Below, piece by piece: positions 46,701-56,300 of a DNA stretch of 64,000 nucleotides. Position 1 is the stretch's first letter. Each line of letters begins with the position of its first letter. Made by a program: the position numbers and the translations under genes. Source of the DNA: Pseudomonadales bacterium (GTDB lineage: Bacteria; Pseudomonadota; Gammaproteobacteria; Pseudomonadales; DC-out160); contig JAHRWA010000020.1 in NCBI GenBank assembly GCA_019090455.1, positions 62,001 through 126,000 of the forward strand. Reading direction: 5' to 3'. Below the pieces are notes generated by a model. That model was not told the origin of the DNA and made no database searches. It saw only the letters and a program-made list of their open reading frames with translations.

Positions 46701-49700
46701 ACGTCTTTCGAGGTTATCTCATAGAGATCAAGTGCAGAATGAATGTAATGCTGCAAGTTACCATGTTCCGCAACAACCCCTTTAGGTTGTCCAGTGGAAC
46801 CGGAGGTATAAATCACATAGGCTGCATCCGTTGCTGCACTCAAAAAACCTAATGCCGTATCAAGCTGATCATGAGCCTGTTCCACGAACTGATCTAGAAG
46901 AAAAAGTTTCGCCGAATGTTGAGGAAGTTGCGCTAGTAATGGCGACTCCGTCAGGAGCAAGGAGGCTTTCGATTCCTCCAGCATATACGCCAAACGTTCC
47001 TTGGGATAAGCCACATCCAAAGGTAAAAATGCCGAACCTGACTTCACAATTGCCAGCATTGCCACAATCATATCGATAGAACGTTCCACACACAGCCCTA
47101 TCATCACTTCTGGGCCAGCACCTTGAGACACCAAAAAACGAGCCATTTGGTTGGAGCGTTTTTCTAATTGATCATAGGTGAGACTCTGCTCTGAAAACAC
47201 CACTGCCACTTGCTCAGGAAATTGACTCGCCACTTTCGATAACAGTTGTGCCACGCTCTCTTGCGAAAACGGTTTTGATGGCCCTACCCCCAGTTGAACC
47301 AGTTCATTTTCCTCTTGCGGCAAAAGAAAATTCAAGTCCCTCATCTCGCTAACGCCATTGAGCACTTGTTCACTAATAGACTCTAACCGTTGCAACAAGG
47401 ATAATTCATCAAATTGGCCATCATGATAGTGCAGCCCCAGCGCTATTCCCTCTGAGGATTCCGTTGTCACTAGCTTCACGACATTCGGGCCTTCCGGTGT
47501 CACGAACTGTATCTCCGCCTCTTTACCCATAAAGGAAAACGAAGACGTGGCACTGGCTAGACGATAGTTCACTTGAAATTGCAAAACCGGTGTCGGCGTT
47601 AATTGCGACTGGCGGTGTAACGAAAGATATTGATTGTTACCCAAAGTCTGGCGAGTTTGTCGTGAAGCTTTAAAATAGTCTGCTATGCTAGCGCCCGCAC
47701 TTTGCATCTGATAATTGACAACAAAGGGAATGACTTGGATAAAACAACCTAGAGCGACATCAAATTTATCGCTTTCGTTTAGGTTACTGTCTTGTAGATT
47801 TCTGTCTTGTAATTTACTGCCCTGTAAATGTACACGTCGGCCTGCCACCACTTCACCAATAATAAAATCACCGCTAGCACGATGATATTCACTCACCAGC
47901 AAACTAAATAAACACTTAAAATAATTGGCTTTCGAAATAGATTGCTGCTGGCAATATTGTTCAATTTTTTCGGCATGCCGACTTTCAAGACACAGCCTTT
48001 TCTGTTTCGGTTTTCCAGAACCAGAACCAGAGTCAGAACCAGAACCCAAACTCACCGCTAAAGGCTCTACCCCTTTCAGCTTCTCAGCCCAAAAGGCATT
48101 AACCTCAGCAGTATCCGTCTTGGCACGGATCTGCGGAACAAAATTGAAAAATGGATTTTGAGGAAAAGATGGACTTCCCTCTATCGGTTTAGATCCTGTT
48201 GCCACTAAGCTTTCATAAACAGACAACAGCTGTCGTAAATGTTGACTCTCACTCATGCCATCTAAGACACCATGATGACAGGCTAATAAAGGCACGTAAT
48301 GTGTATCAGACAGTTTGATCAATGCATAACTCACCAAAGGGTCTTGATCCAAACAGTAAGGGTGACAAATAAAACCCTCAATCTCTTTTTGAAGATCAGG
48401 ATTATCTTCGTCTTCAGTATGCAAATGAGTAAGATTAATAGTAGTAAAATTCACTTCTATTGATTTTTGTACCACCTGATAAACCGGTTCCAAAGTCGGG
48501 TGACGGCTCTTAACAAACTTTATTCGTAACACATCATTGCGATCAGAGACAATTTTCAAAGCCTGTCGCCATAGACTCTCATCAATTCGGTGATGTAAGT
48601 GAATCGCATAACCCAAGGAGCAGGCTAAGGTCGATTGCTGAGTCTCACTTAAAAAATAGAAATCGCGCTGCATTGCCGTCAATGGCTGAAGAGCGCCGCA
48701 CTCATCATCTAATTTTAAAAGCACTCGCAATTCAGTGTCATCGTGAAGACAAATAGCATCGATCGATTGCGCTGAGTCACTCACAAAACAAGTCAGAATT
48801 CGTTTGTAATGTAGAGCCATCTCCTCGATAGAGTTCTCATCAAATAAATCCGTATTATATTCAAATGAGCCCTCCACTTCGCTACGCCCTGAATCCTGTA
48901 ATAACAGCGACAAATCCACCTTCGCCGTTGTCAGTTCCACATCCATGGGCTCTAGCTCAATACCGGCAAGAATAGGTTGCTGTGAAGAGTCCACGGATTC
49001 AGTGAGAGAAAATGCAACTTGTCGAACCGGTGCATAACTCATATCCCGTTCCACATCCAACACTTCCACTACCGCTTCAAATGGCACATCTTGATGAGCG
49101 TGAGCCCCTAATATACTGGTGCGCTCTCGCTGTATCAGATCCGCCACCGTAGGGTTATCATCAAAACGGGTTCGCGTGACCAAGGAGTTAACAAAAAAGC
49201 CGATTAACGGTTCTAACTCCTGACGATTACGCCCTGCGATAGGCATACCCACCGTAATATCTTGCTGTTGACTGTAGCGGCTCAACAACAGCTTAAAACC
49301 CGCCATCAAGGTCATATAAAGAGTGGCACCTTGCTGACGACTCAATTGTCTCAACTGCTCCACCAAATTTTCGTCCAACACGATGGGTAGATGTGCCCCC
49401 ACTTGAGTCTGTATTCTGGGTCGAGGGCGATCAGTGGGTAAAGTCAATAACGGGGGAGCCCCAAGCAAATGCTGTTGCCAATAGGCGAGTTGTTTTCCCA
49501 ACTCCTCACCCTGCAACCAATCCCGCTGCCATACTGCATAATCCACATATTGAATAGGTAGTGCGGGTATTTCTGCCACTGCTGGACTGACTGGGCTTGC
49601 TGTTGAGTTAGATGGTATTAATTTAAAATGGCGATAGAACTGAGCTAACTCCTGCACCAACACCTCAAGAGACCCGCCATCCGCGACGATATGATGCAGT

Positions 49701-50386
49701 GTCGCCAGTAGGGCATATCGGTGTTCAGACAGTTTGATAAGTCGAGTTCGAAGTAAGGGACCCGTAACCAAATCAAAAGGGCTCTCGATCTCAAGCTGAG
49801 CATGTTTGAGTGCTTTTGCCTCTCGCTCACCCTCATCCAAGAGAGAAAGATCGTGCATAGGTAATTGCCATTCACCTGGCTTTTGATTATCAAACCCTGA
49901 ATCAGCCAAGACCACCTGAACCGCCTCACCATCAACACTCTTAAAAACCGTTCTCAACACTTCATGTCGCTGAACAATCGCCTGAATAGACAGCCGTAGA
50001 GCCTCAACGTCTAGCTCTCCCTTGAGATACAAAGCGATGGGAATATTGTACGTACTACTGTTCGGCTCAAACTGGTCGATAAACCAGAGTCGTTGCTGAG
50101 AAAAGGAAAGCGGGAATTCAGTTCGACCTTGTCTATCCAACACAGGGATCGTTTGTTCGCTGGCTTGCCCCCCAACTCTGACATCCCTAAGAAAGGCGAT
50201 AACCTCCGCCTTATTGGCCACCAACTCCCCTCGTAATGATGGGGTCAGCGCCCCTTTCGGCGCTTTAAATTTGAGTTCGGGTTCTCCTGTCTTCTCGCTA
50301 TTTTCCAACCATAACTGAATCCCTTGAGAACCCAGTTTTTGTATCAGCGCCAAGACACTAGCAGGAGTATTACTATCGCCGCCCAT
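40724..50386 (-). CDS. Two-module NRPS, TubC-C-C'-A-T-C-C'-A-T
   Basis: This 3220-residue non-ribosomal peptide synthetase begins with a TubC-type docking domain (about 10-72, KFKAPKGALTPSLRGEL). Module one has a condensation domain (HHIVADG at about 49.7 kb), a second condensation-like domain (HHGVLDG, about 48.3 kb), an adenylation domain (TSGSTGQPKG, about 46.8 kb) and a carrier domain (GGHSLL, about 45.5 kb). Module two repeats this: HHIASDG (44.9 kb), HHILMDG (43.5 kb), TSGSTGEPKG (42.1 kb) and GGHSLL (40.9 kb). Hand-read specificity codes are DAESIGTVVK (like reported lysine codes) and DLKNIGSDVK (not assigned). No thioesterase follows; the protein ends with a 25-residue tail. Start and upstream stop overlap as TAATG, with AGGAAGGA before it, so translation is probably coupled. 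Confidence 0.93.
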   Translation of the reverse strand: MGGDSNTPASVLALIQKLGSQGIQLWLENSEKTGEPELKFKAPKGALTPSLRGELVANKAEVIAFLRDVRVGGQASEQTIPVLDRQGRTEFPLSFSQQRLWFIDQFEPNSSTYNIPIALYLKGELDVEALRLSIQAIVQRHEVLRTVFKSVDGEAVQVVLADSGFDNQKPGEWQLPMHDLSLLDEGEREAKALKHAQLEIESPFDLVTGPLLRTRLIKLSEHRYALLATLHHIVADGGSLEVLVQELAQFYRHFKLIPSNSTASPVSPAVAEIPALPIQYVDYAVWQRDWLQGEELGKQLAYWQQHLLGAPPLLTLPTDRPRPRIQTQVGAHLPIVLDENLVEQLRQLSRQQGATLYMTLMAGFKLLLSRYSQQQDITVGMPIAGRNRQELEPLIGFFVNSLVTRTRFDDNPTVADLIQRERTSILGAHAHQDVPFEAVVEVLDVERDMSYAPVRQVAFSLTESVDSSQQPILAGIELEPMDVELTTAKVDLSLLLQDSGRSEVEGSFEYNTDLFDENSIEEMALHYKRILTCFVSDSAQSIDAICLHDDTELRVLLKLDDECGALQPLTAMQRDFYFLSETQQSTLACSLGYAIHLHHRIDESLWRQALKIVSDRNDVLRIKFVKSRHPTLEPVYQVVQKSIEVNFTTINLTHLHTEDEDNPDLQKEIEGFICHPYCLDQDPLVSYALIKLSDTHYVPLLACHHGVLDGMSESQHLRQLLSVYESLVATGSKPIEGSPSFPQNPFFNFVPQIRAKTDTAEVNAFWAEKLKGVEPLAVSLGSGSDSGSGSGKPKQKRLCLESRHAEKIEQYCQQQSISKANYFKCLFSLLVSEYHRASGDFIIGEVVAGRRVHLQGSKLQDRNLQDSNLNESDKFDVALGCFIQVIPFVVNYQMQSAGASIADYFKASRQTRQTLGNNQYLSLHRQSQLTPTPVLQFQVNYRLASATSSFSFMGKEAEIQFVTPEGPNVVKLVTTESSEGIALGLHYHDGQFDELSLLQRLESISEQVLNGVSEMRDLNFLLPQEENELVQLGVGPSKPFSQESVAQLLSKVASQFPEQVAVVFSEQSLTYDQLEKRSNQMARFLVSQGAGPEVMIGLCVERSIDMIVAMLAIVKSGSAFLPLDVAYPKERLAYMLEESKASLLLTESPLLAQLPQHSAKLFLLDQFVEQAHDQLDTALGFLSAATDAAYVIYTSGSTGQPKGVVAEHGNLQHYIHSALDLYEITSKDVVLQFSSISFDASIEEIFPALCVGARLVLRDETLLGDADSFFTATQIYGITVLSLPTAYWQELVGQLSKAICPLLESLRLMIIGGERVHHSSVALWQKWIGNHVKLMNTYGPTETTVVATAADLTDFKLTDFNSPSSPIPIGKAIANVTCAIVNPQGKPVPAGIAGELVVGGAGVTRGYLGKEELTHGVFSFAQHQTGDQNAKVYRTGDLVRYVAKGLIEYVGRIDKQVKIRGYRVELGEIESVLSKVDGVHDCIVLAVDGLNQSQAKRLVGFVVLKSHIGLKSHAGISSKPHRSRDEESMRLIKASLKAGLPDYMVPSGFVILEAIPKTLNGKTDRASLTKKSHLMDVGTEYVAPHTHTEITLENIWKEVLGLKQVSIEDSFFDLGGHSLLATQIISRVRTRFQIELPLRKIFEAPTIVGMSKAIGIAIEMGLADVAPKITALGSDTKITVSFAQHRLWFIDQLHPDQTAYNIPTALRIKGELRVDIVTRVFEEIVNRHEVLRTRFIDYDDDCAKENEQENADKGDLELVKLVVQAPRKWDLPVVDLSELSLPEQSHEIQRYVEEDADTPFDLRRDLLLRTRLLKLSGSEFVLLFCMHHIASDGWSLGLVIKEIRLLYQAFKESRPSPLDPLPIQYRDFAHWQRQWLSGDVLQNQLNYWLAQLRGAPEVLRLPTDRPRPAQQSFNGAHHAIRFDPNFSAEIVQFCQRNAMTPFILLLTAFQLLLSRYCSQDDVCVGVPIAGRNRDEIENLIGFFINGLVIRTDVSGNPTVTQLLEQVRETTIGAFSHQDIPADLLIDALQVERSQTFSPGAQVGFAWQNTPQEKLGGQIDDLIVEVVGREHKTSKYEISLILAEDAKGIGGVLEYNTDLFLPSTIERFATQYQRVLYSMISAPDALIDNIPVANEEELRGILDVTQDCEIRRLTTKQRDIYLDSLVSKSYGQNCMGYCVELKTDNMRMDLWQQAEAHVAASQSLMRTRLVESDVPYTDVAYQVVDASVKAEMDYLDCSHLQLNDEQIHQLVLQRIQRPWKIDGALVSYQFLKTAENVYWGVFSAHHILMDGVSFSTHGKSMIEAYTRLCQNEECPTYSDVFADYITENREKFDTFEVLEYWRERFNNIVALDFPLPSRQLKEDDQGEINHEVEHVLEIQLWQEIKQYCKQNRSSPALFLKSIYGLLINNYCGAESDFVVTEFSAGRSRQNLRALGCYFQSIPFVFEQHLFDGDKSFIEICQYARQFSKQLRTNQFISDLAQKRLHPSSRLHFTYNYYHFLPTIEFEGEYARSRNYDPDLRGPVQLVAALKDEGLYLKLIYLPSLFSDLDFLPRFESLVKQILSGVERVGDLEFILPQEKVILKQHLLEAEEPRAIETIVDLFEQQVAETPTAIALINGDNSLTYIALNEKVNQLSHYLLNAGMKTGNRVGVCLDYLAEGKGADLLISILAIVKTGAAYIPIDSTLPKERIQYIVNDAQITLLVSHQAIVERFSRDNTEAAKTPILCLDARCPEINKCSIDNPSLTISNLDSIYVIYTSGSTGEPKGVAITHGGVSNLQRWYGRELKLDSSARGLLVSAIGFDLTQKNLFAFILNGGALVIPKTDGYDPESIVEDIKKFQITVINCAPSLFYPLVEMQEEVIEQECFENLSTLRSVILGGEPIQKSRLTTWLSSGDCHSRVMNSYGPTECSDVVAFHWLENEECVEGEESSGVIPIGRAIENTHLRVLDHNLQPVPVGVVGELYVSGDGVGLGYINKKTLTNNVFIDNPFDSGHLYKTGDRVRCLPTGDLEYIGRRDFQVKLRGLRIELGEVEFALRQLPKITDALVVLKEEKLAGYVLCNEFSRREAFDSSDWRTALQSFLPEYMIPFSVMALETWPLTINGKIDRTALPDPQHSSMSEFVSPRNEIEETLAAIWCEVLGLDKVSIHDGFFALGGHSLLAVKAASQFRKSFQVEIPLRTLFDLHTIAEISEYISASQWAVESVEKSRDDEGLAEGRVEGLL
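42600..43960 (-). other. Atypical second condensation-like domain (C'), module two
   Basis: It opens LTTKQRDIYLDS where ordinary C domains have SFAQHRLWFIDQ. It keeps HHILMDG. It has LGCYFQSIPFVF where C domains have IGFFINGLVIR, and RTNQFIS where they have SHQDIPAD. It shares LVSY and the other changes with the C' of module one, so the two form one subtype. Confidence 0.75.
45842..45877 (-). repeat. 18-bp tandem duplication in NRPS
   Basis: ACCTGCATGTGACTTAAG and ACCGATATGTGACTTTAA (plus strand) encode LKSHIG and LKSHAG in the C-terminal part of the first adenylation domain, 13 of 18 identical. Confidence 0.7.
46304..46333 (-). repeat. 15-bp tandem duplication in NRPS
   Basis: GTTAAAGTCAGTCAA and CTTAAAATCAGTCAA encode LTDFN and LTDFK between core motifs A5 and A6 of the adenylation domain, 13 of 15 identical. 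Confidence 0.85.
47783..47827 (-). repeat. 15-bp tandem repeat, three copies, in C' of module one
   Basis: GTTACTGTCTTGTAG, ATTTCTGTCTTGTAA and TTTACTGCCCTGTAA encode LNxxx/LQDSN/LQDRN-type units in a loop of the C' domain. Confidence 0.9.
48015..48044 (-). repeat. 6-bp tandem repeat, five copies, in C' of module one
   Basis: Five units of CCAGAA or close variants encode the Gly-Ser-rich GSGSDSGSGSG loop of the C' domain. Confidence 0.9.
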
Positions 50387-53300
50387 TATATTGATCCTTC
50401 CTCAAACTCATCATCATCCTCTTCTGTCTCTTCCTTAAAAGACTCGCCACCTACCGCAATAATAATTTCTGCAATACCCGCGATAGTGGCCACTTCAAAT
50501 AACGTTCTTAAGGGTAAGTCCACATGCAATTGTTGAAGTATCCGTGAATGAGCCTTGGTCACCAATAATGAGTGACCACCCAACTCAAAAAAATCATCCT
50601 CAATACCCACTTGAGGTAACGATAATAATTCACGCCAAATTGCCACTAAGGTTGTCTCTACTTGATTTCGCGGCGCGACAATTTCATGAGCGCTCTCCTC
50701 CCCGCCATCCCAAGGAGGTAATGCCCGACGATCAACCTTACCGTTAGCAGTGAGGGGAAACTCTTCCAACAAAATAAAATAGTTTGGGATCATGTAACGT
50801 GGCAGTTTGTTTTTAAGAGTCGCTTTAATCTCGGCGATTGTCACTGTTGAGGAATCCCCTCTTACATCAAGAGGTACATCAGCTTTTATATCAGTTAAGA
50901 CATAAGCCACCAAGTGTTGATTACCCGAATCCACCAGTACCACTGAATTTTGCACACCCGGTACATTTGAAATAGCTTGTTCAATTTCGGCCAATTCAAT
51001 TCGAAAGCCGCGTATCTTCACCTGGTCATCTATACGGCCCAACATTTCAATACTGCCATCTGGCAAGTATCGCCCCCAATCTCCCGTGCGATACAGTAGT
51101 TCACCTTTCAAAAAGGGGTGGGGTATAAAACGTTGTCGCGTCAAATCCTCATCATTTAAATAACCCAGTGCCAGACCCGGTCCACCCGTATAGATTTCAC
51201 CAGGAACGTCAATAGGCACTGGCCGGTGCCGTTTATCCAGTACGTAAACAGTAGAATTAGTATTCGGCTTTCCAATTGGGACCGTTGATACACCCTCAGC
51301 CACCGCATTCACCTCGTGCCAAGTGGAGATAGTGCTGTTTTCAGCAGGGCCGTACAAGTGGATCAGATGACAGGAAAAATCACATTCAATGACCTTACGT
51401 ATCGATTGCGGATCACAAGCCTCACCACCGAACAGAAGATAATCCAAATCTTCAAACACAGCGGGCATCTCCTGCGCATACAAATTGAATAATGCCGTAG
51501 TGAGAAACAGTACTGATATCTCATGGTGTATTATGGTTTCGTAAAACAAACGAGTGGATAACAACTCCTCTTTGCTAATCCCAATCAAGGTGCAACCATT
51601 TAACAAAGCTCCCCAAATTTCCATTGTTGCCGCATCAAAGGAAACATTAGCGGCGAGTGCCACGCGTTGTTTTGGCGAGAAATCAACATAATCGGAGTGC
51701 AACGCGAGCCGAATGACGCCTCGATGAGGGATGCAAACGCCTTTGGGGGTTCCGGTTGAACCTGAGGTGTAAATCACATTCGCGAGTGATTCCCCTCCCG
51801 GCACCCGCTGCACGATTAAATCCACATTAGATTGCGCAGCGATAAGATCCGCTTTTCTGTCTAGGCATAAAAGTTGATGAGTATCACTAACCTCTGAAAG
51901 ATCCGATTCCTTTAGACAACGCTCGTTACTAATAGCGACAGGGCCAGACGCCGAAGAAGGCGTAGCGCGAGCGATGTCTTGTAACATAAACTCGATTCGG
52001 TCACGGGGATAACCGGGGTCTATGGGCACATAAGCTGCACCCACTTTCAATACCGCTAACATAGCAACGATCATTTCTTCGCAGCGGTCTAAACATAAGG
52101 CAATCAAATCCCCCTGTTTAACACCACTAGCGACCAAATAGTGGCTCAGCTGATTGGCTTTTTGATTTAGCTGAAGATAGGTTAATTGTGAAGAGGTTAA
52201 TTGCGTACGGGTTAATTCCGTAGAGGTTAATTGAGAGCCGCCAAACACCGTCGCCACACTGTTTGGCGCACGTGACACTTGCTCAGCAAACACATCTTGT
52301 ATTAACGCACTCTGATCAAATTCCCATTTATTCTCATTCCAGTCGAAAACGCATTGCTGTGTTTCCTCTGGACTTAACAAGGGAAGCCTCTCGATAGGTA
52401 ACTGAGGGTTATCGGCAATCGCTGTCATCATCTGCACTAAATGACCCAGGGCACGTTCTATTGCAGCGGGTTGAAAAACAAAACTATCAAATGAAAAACG
52501 AAGTACGAAATCCTCTCCCGGTAACGCGATTAACGTGAGCGGGAAATTCGTTTGTTGGAAGCTCGCTATATCTCCCACTCCCAGTGACTCTTGATACGCT
52601 TTTAATGCGGAATCCACGGGGTAGTTTTCGAAAACCAAAATACTGTTAAATAAAGGTGATTTACTGGGTACATCACTCCACCGCTGAATATCCACCAATG
52701 AAGATGATTCATAGTTCTTCAACGGTAATTGTGTTTGTTGTGTCGCCTGACACCAGGACACAAAGCTCTGCTCTTCAACAACCTGCAATCTCATGGGTAG
52801 TGTGTTGATAAACAGACCCACCATGCTCTCGATTCCTGGTACCTCTGCGGGACGCCCAGAAACGGTGGTGCCAAAACACACATCCGATTCACCGCTATAA
52901 CGACTTAATAGGATGCCCCAAAACCCTTGTAATATTTGATTGAGTGTTAAATGATTTTGCTTTGCCATTTTTTCTAAAGAACGAAGCAAAGCGGGATCAA
53001 GAATACACTGTCTCTCTTGATAGGCCGCCTGCCCCCCTGAACTGTCTTTTTGATATTGAGCCACTTCGGCTATTGAATTATTGATAATTAATGGCGTCGG
53101 AGCAGTGAAGCCTAGTAGGTAATCTTTCCAAAACAATTCGGCCTCATCTCCATCATTGGATTCTAGCCATTCGATATACTTTTCGTATTTGGGTGCAATC
53201 GCTAATCCAGGAAAAACGTCGGGGGGCTGATGGGTTTTCTGGTCCGGATTTCTCTGGTCCTCGATTTTGACATCACAGAGTTTTTCGTAGACTGCAAAAA

Positions 53301-56300
53301 GCTCACCAAAAACCAGCGGCATTGACCAGCCATCCAGGAGGATATGATGAAAACTCCATATAAACTGATATCGCCCACTGGGTAATTTAATTAACACCAA
53401 ACGACTGATGCTGGATATGGAAAAATCAAAACCGGTATTTCTATCGTCTTCTAAAAATTGTTGCAGTCGTTGATCCACTTTCGCCTCTGCAAGACCTTCG
53501 CCTGAGGAGGACCAATCTAATGCTACAAACGGCAGCGAGATACTTTGCCTTACCATTTGTAACGGACGGGCGACTTCTTGCCAAAGACAACTGGAACGTA
53601 ATATAGGATGGCGCTGATAAATAATTTCCCATGCTTTCACAAAGGACTTGGCGTCCAAATGAGATCCAAGATCGACACTCACCTGATCGAAGTAAACCCA
53701 CGAATCCGGTTCCATAAGACTATGAAACAACATCCCTTCTTGTACCGGCGACAGAGGATATATATTTTCTACATCCCTAATCTCGCCCACCACCGCATCT
53801 AGGGTGACCTGATCCAGCTGGGCCAAAGGGAAATCCGACGGAGTGTAACCGCCGTGTTTGAGTTGGCCATCACTACTATTACTACCATCGCTAACCTCAC
53901 AACAGTGATCAATAATAGTCTTGAGATTATCAACAAACTGATTCGCTAGAGTATCGATGGTGCCGGCATCGTGAATGGCATTGCAATACCGCCAGTTCAT
54001 TTGTAAACAGCCGTCCAATACCCGACCACTGACTTCTAATAGATAATGTCGCGGACCCTGTGGCGAGATTTCAGCGCCTGATGACTCCATCGCAAGTTGA
54101 ATTAACGGTTCAGTAGCAATCGTATTGGAATTATTTTCTAACACACTATCGAGTTGCCCCAAGTAATTAAAACTAATTTGTGCTTGCGGCTGTTGTCTTA
54201 GCTTCAATCGAGTTTGATCATCGGTGCTTCGGTATTTCAACAATCCGTACGACAAACCTTTTTTGGGGACAATATGTAAATATTCCTTTGTCTGTTTTAT
54301 CTGTTTGGCTAAACCCGACTGCTTTTCAGTTGATGGATCGAGAGTTAATGAATCGAGAGTTAATGGATCGACAGATAAAGAAACAGGAAAAATACTGGTA
54401 AACCACCCTACGGTTCTAGACACATCCACAGTGTCTGAGATTTCTTCTCGACCATGACCCTCTAGATCAACCAACACAGTATCGGCATCCGCCCACGGTC
54501 CTAACGTCATCCCCAGAGCCGTCAACAAAAGGTCATTGATCTCAGTGCGATACGCTCCACCTGCCTGAGTCAATAGCTGAGTGGTATCCTCCTCGTTCAA
54601 ACGAATATCGATGGACTCCACCTGCGCAACGGTATTCTCACCGTCACGATCAACGGGCAATAATGTATTGTCACTTTGCTCAGTCAACCAATAGGCTTCA
54701 TCATTGATAACATCAGAACCATGACTGTAATCTTCCAATGCCATCATCCATTGCAACCAAGAACTCGTCTTATCACCTAAATCTACATGAATTAGATTCA
54801 CATGATCCGAACCCACATACCTCAAATCCACATGATCTGAATCAACCAAATCTGGAGTATCTCCGTGAGACGGTGTTAACAGCTGTTCCAAAGCTGTCTG
54901 TAAATCTTCTAGTAATATTCGCCACGAGAACACATCCACAACCAAATGATGGGCGACGGCAAGAAGTCGGTTTCTCTCTCCACTGGGCGTATTAATAAAA
55001 ACAAACCTGACCAACGGCCCCGTAGCCAACACCAAACTCGATTGTGCTGTATTGCAAGCGGAGGTCAACGCCTCCTCAAAACCGGCTTCGGCTACCGTAC
55101 TCAGATCTCGTATTGAAAATACCGCATCCCTTTGCTCATCAGTCCACTCGTCAAAACACATCTCCCGTTGTTGTGTTTCGCCTGCATCATCCGATTTTGA
55201 GTCACGCTGTACCGAAGGTCGTTTAAACGTAGCCCGTAAACTATCATGCTGGCTTAAAATGGCGTATACCGCTATCTGAATTGTCGTTGATGAAATAGTC
55301 TCAGCAGTGGAAAGTAACACCGACTGATTGTAGTGTTTCACCTCATCCTGTGAATCATTGTATTGATCGAGATAAAAACGCTGTACTGGACTCAATTTTG
55401 CTTTACCAATCACCGACCCTTGATCAGCGCAATTTGCTGCACTCAGTTCGGTGGCCACAGCCGCCAACTCAGCGATGGTTTGATACTCGAAAATCTGTTT
55501 TGCTGTCAGTTGTAACCCCGCCGTCTTAGCCCGACTCATTATTTGAATACTGAGAATGGAGTCGCCTCCCAGTTCGAAAAAATTATCCGTGACGCTAATC
55601 GCATCGTTATTCAACACTTGCGTCCAGATGTCTGTAAGAGACTGCTCTTTGTCATTACGCGCAACCACAAAGGTTTCCGCTGCGATCTCTTTATTCGGTA
55701 ACGGCAGCGCCGGCACATCTAACTTACCATTCGCCGTCAACGGTAAAACATCTAATAGGACCATTGCCGATGGCACCATATAACTGGGTAAACTCTTTTT
55801 GAGACCCGCGTTGATCATCTCAATATTTAGCGTTTTATTGGGCGACTGTTCTTCAGATAAGCTCTCAGATAAAGCCCCCACCGACAAATAGGCCACTAAT
55901 CGTTTTTGTCCCGGCTCATCTTCACGCACCAACACAACCGCATCATGAACGCCGTCAAATTCACGCAGCGCAACAGCGATTTCAGCCAACTCGATTCGGA
56001 ATCCTCTTAACTTCACTTGATCATCAATACGCCCAAGGATTTCAATGGCACCATCATCACGATAGCGCCCCAAATCACCGGTCAAATAGAGACGACCCGT
56101 TTCTCCACTCTGTGTCTTGTTAGCTCTTTTCCTCGTAGCAAAGGGATCGGGAATAAACTGCGCCGTCGTTTTTTCTAACTGATTCAGATAACCCAAAGCC
56201 AAACCGTCCCCGCCACACACGATTTCCCCCGCGACTCCAGGGGGCACAGGGTGCCCTGCAGTATCCAGAATATAAGCCGTGGAATTGGAAATGGGATAGC

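Larger units (their letters stand above)
47290..48710 (-). other. Atypical second condensation-like domain (C'), module one
   Basis: It opens LTAMQRDFYFLS and keeps HHGVLDG. The later core motif reads LGCFIQVIPFVV and the segment usually ending QDVPFE reads NNQYLS. It lies directly after an ordinary condensation domain with no carrier domain between, and directly before the adenylation domain. Confidence 0.75.
53830..55400 (-). other. Epimerisation domain of module two with altered HHxxxDG
   Basis: The domain has other E features (NYLGQLDS, LVDLEGHGRE, SRTVGWFT), but its first motif reads HHLVVDVFSW, with Val in place of the motif glycine (coded at 54922-54951). The E of module one has the normal HHLVVDGVSW. 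Two repeat arrays lie inside this domain. Confidence 0.85.

Noticed and set aside
47290-48710. C' as an epimerisation domain
   Set aside because: It lacks the NYLGQ and EGHGRE-type motifs that the two real E domains in this locus show, and it lies before, not after, the carrier domain.
52181-52240. 15-bp repeats in the NRPS as an array of binding sites
   Set aside because: They are in frame inside an adenylation domain and encode a simple peptide repeat, so they are better explained as a coding duplication.
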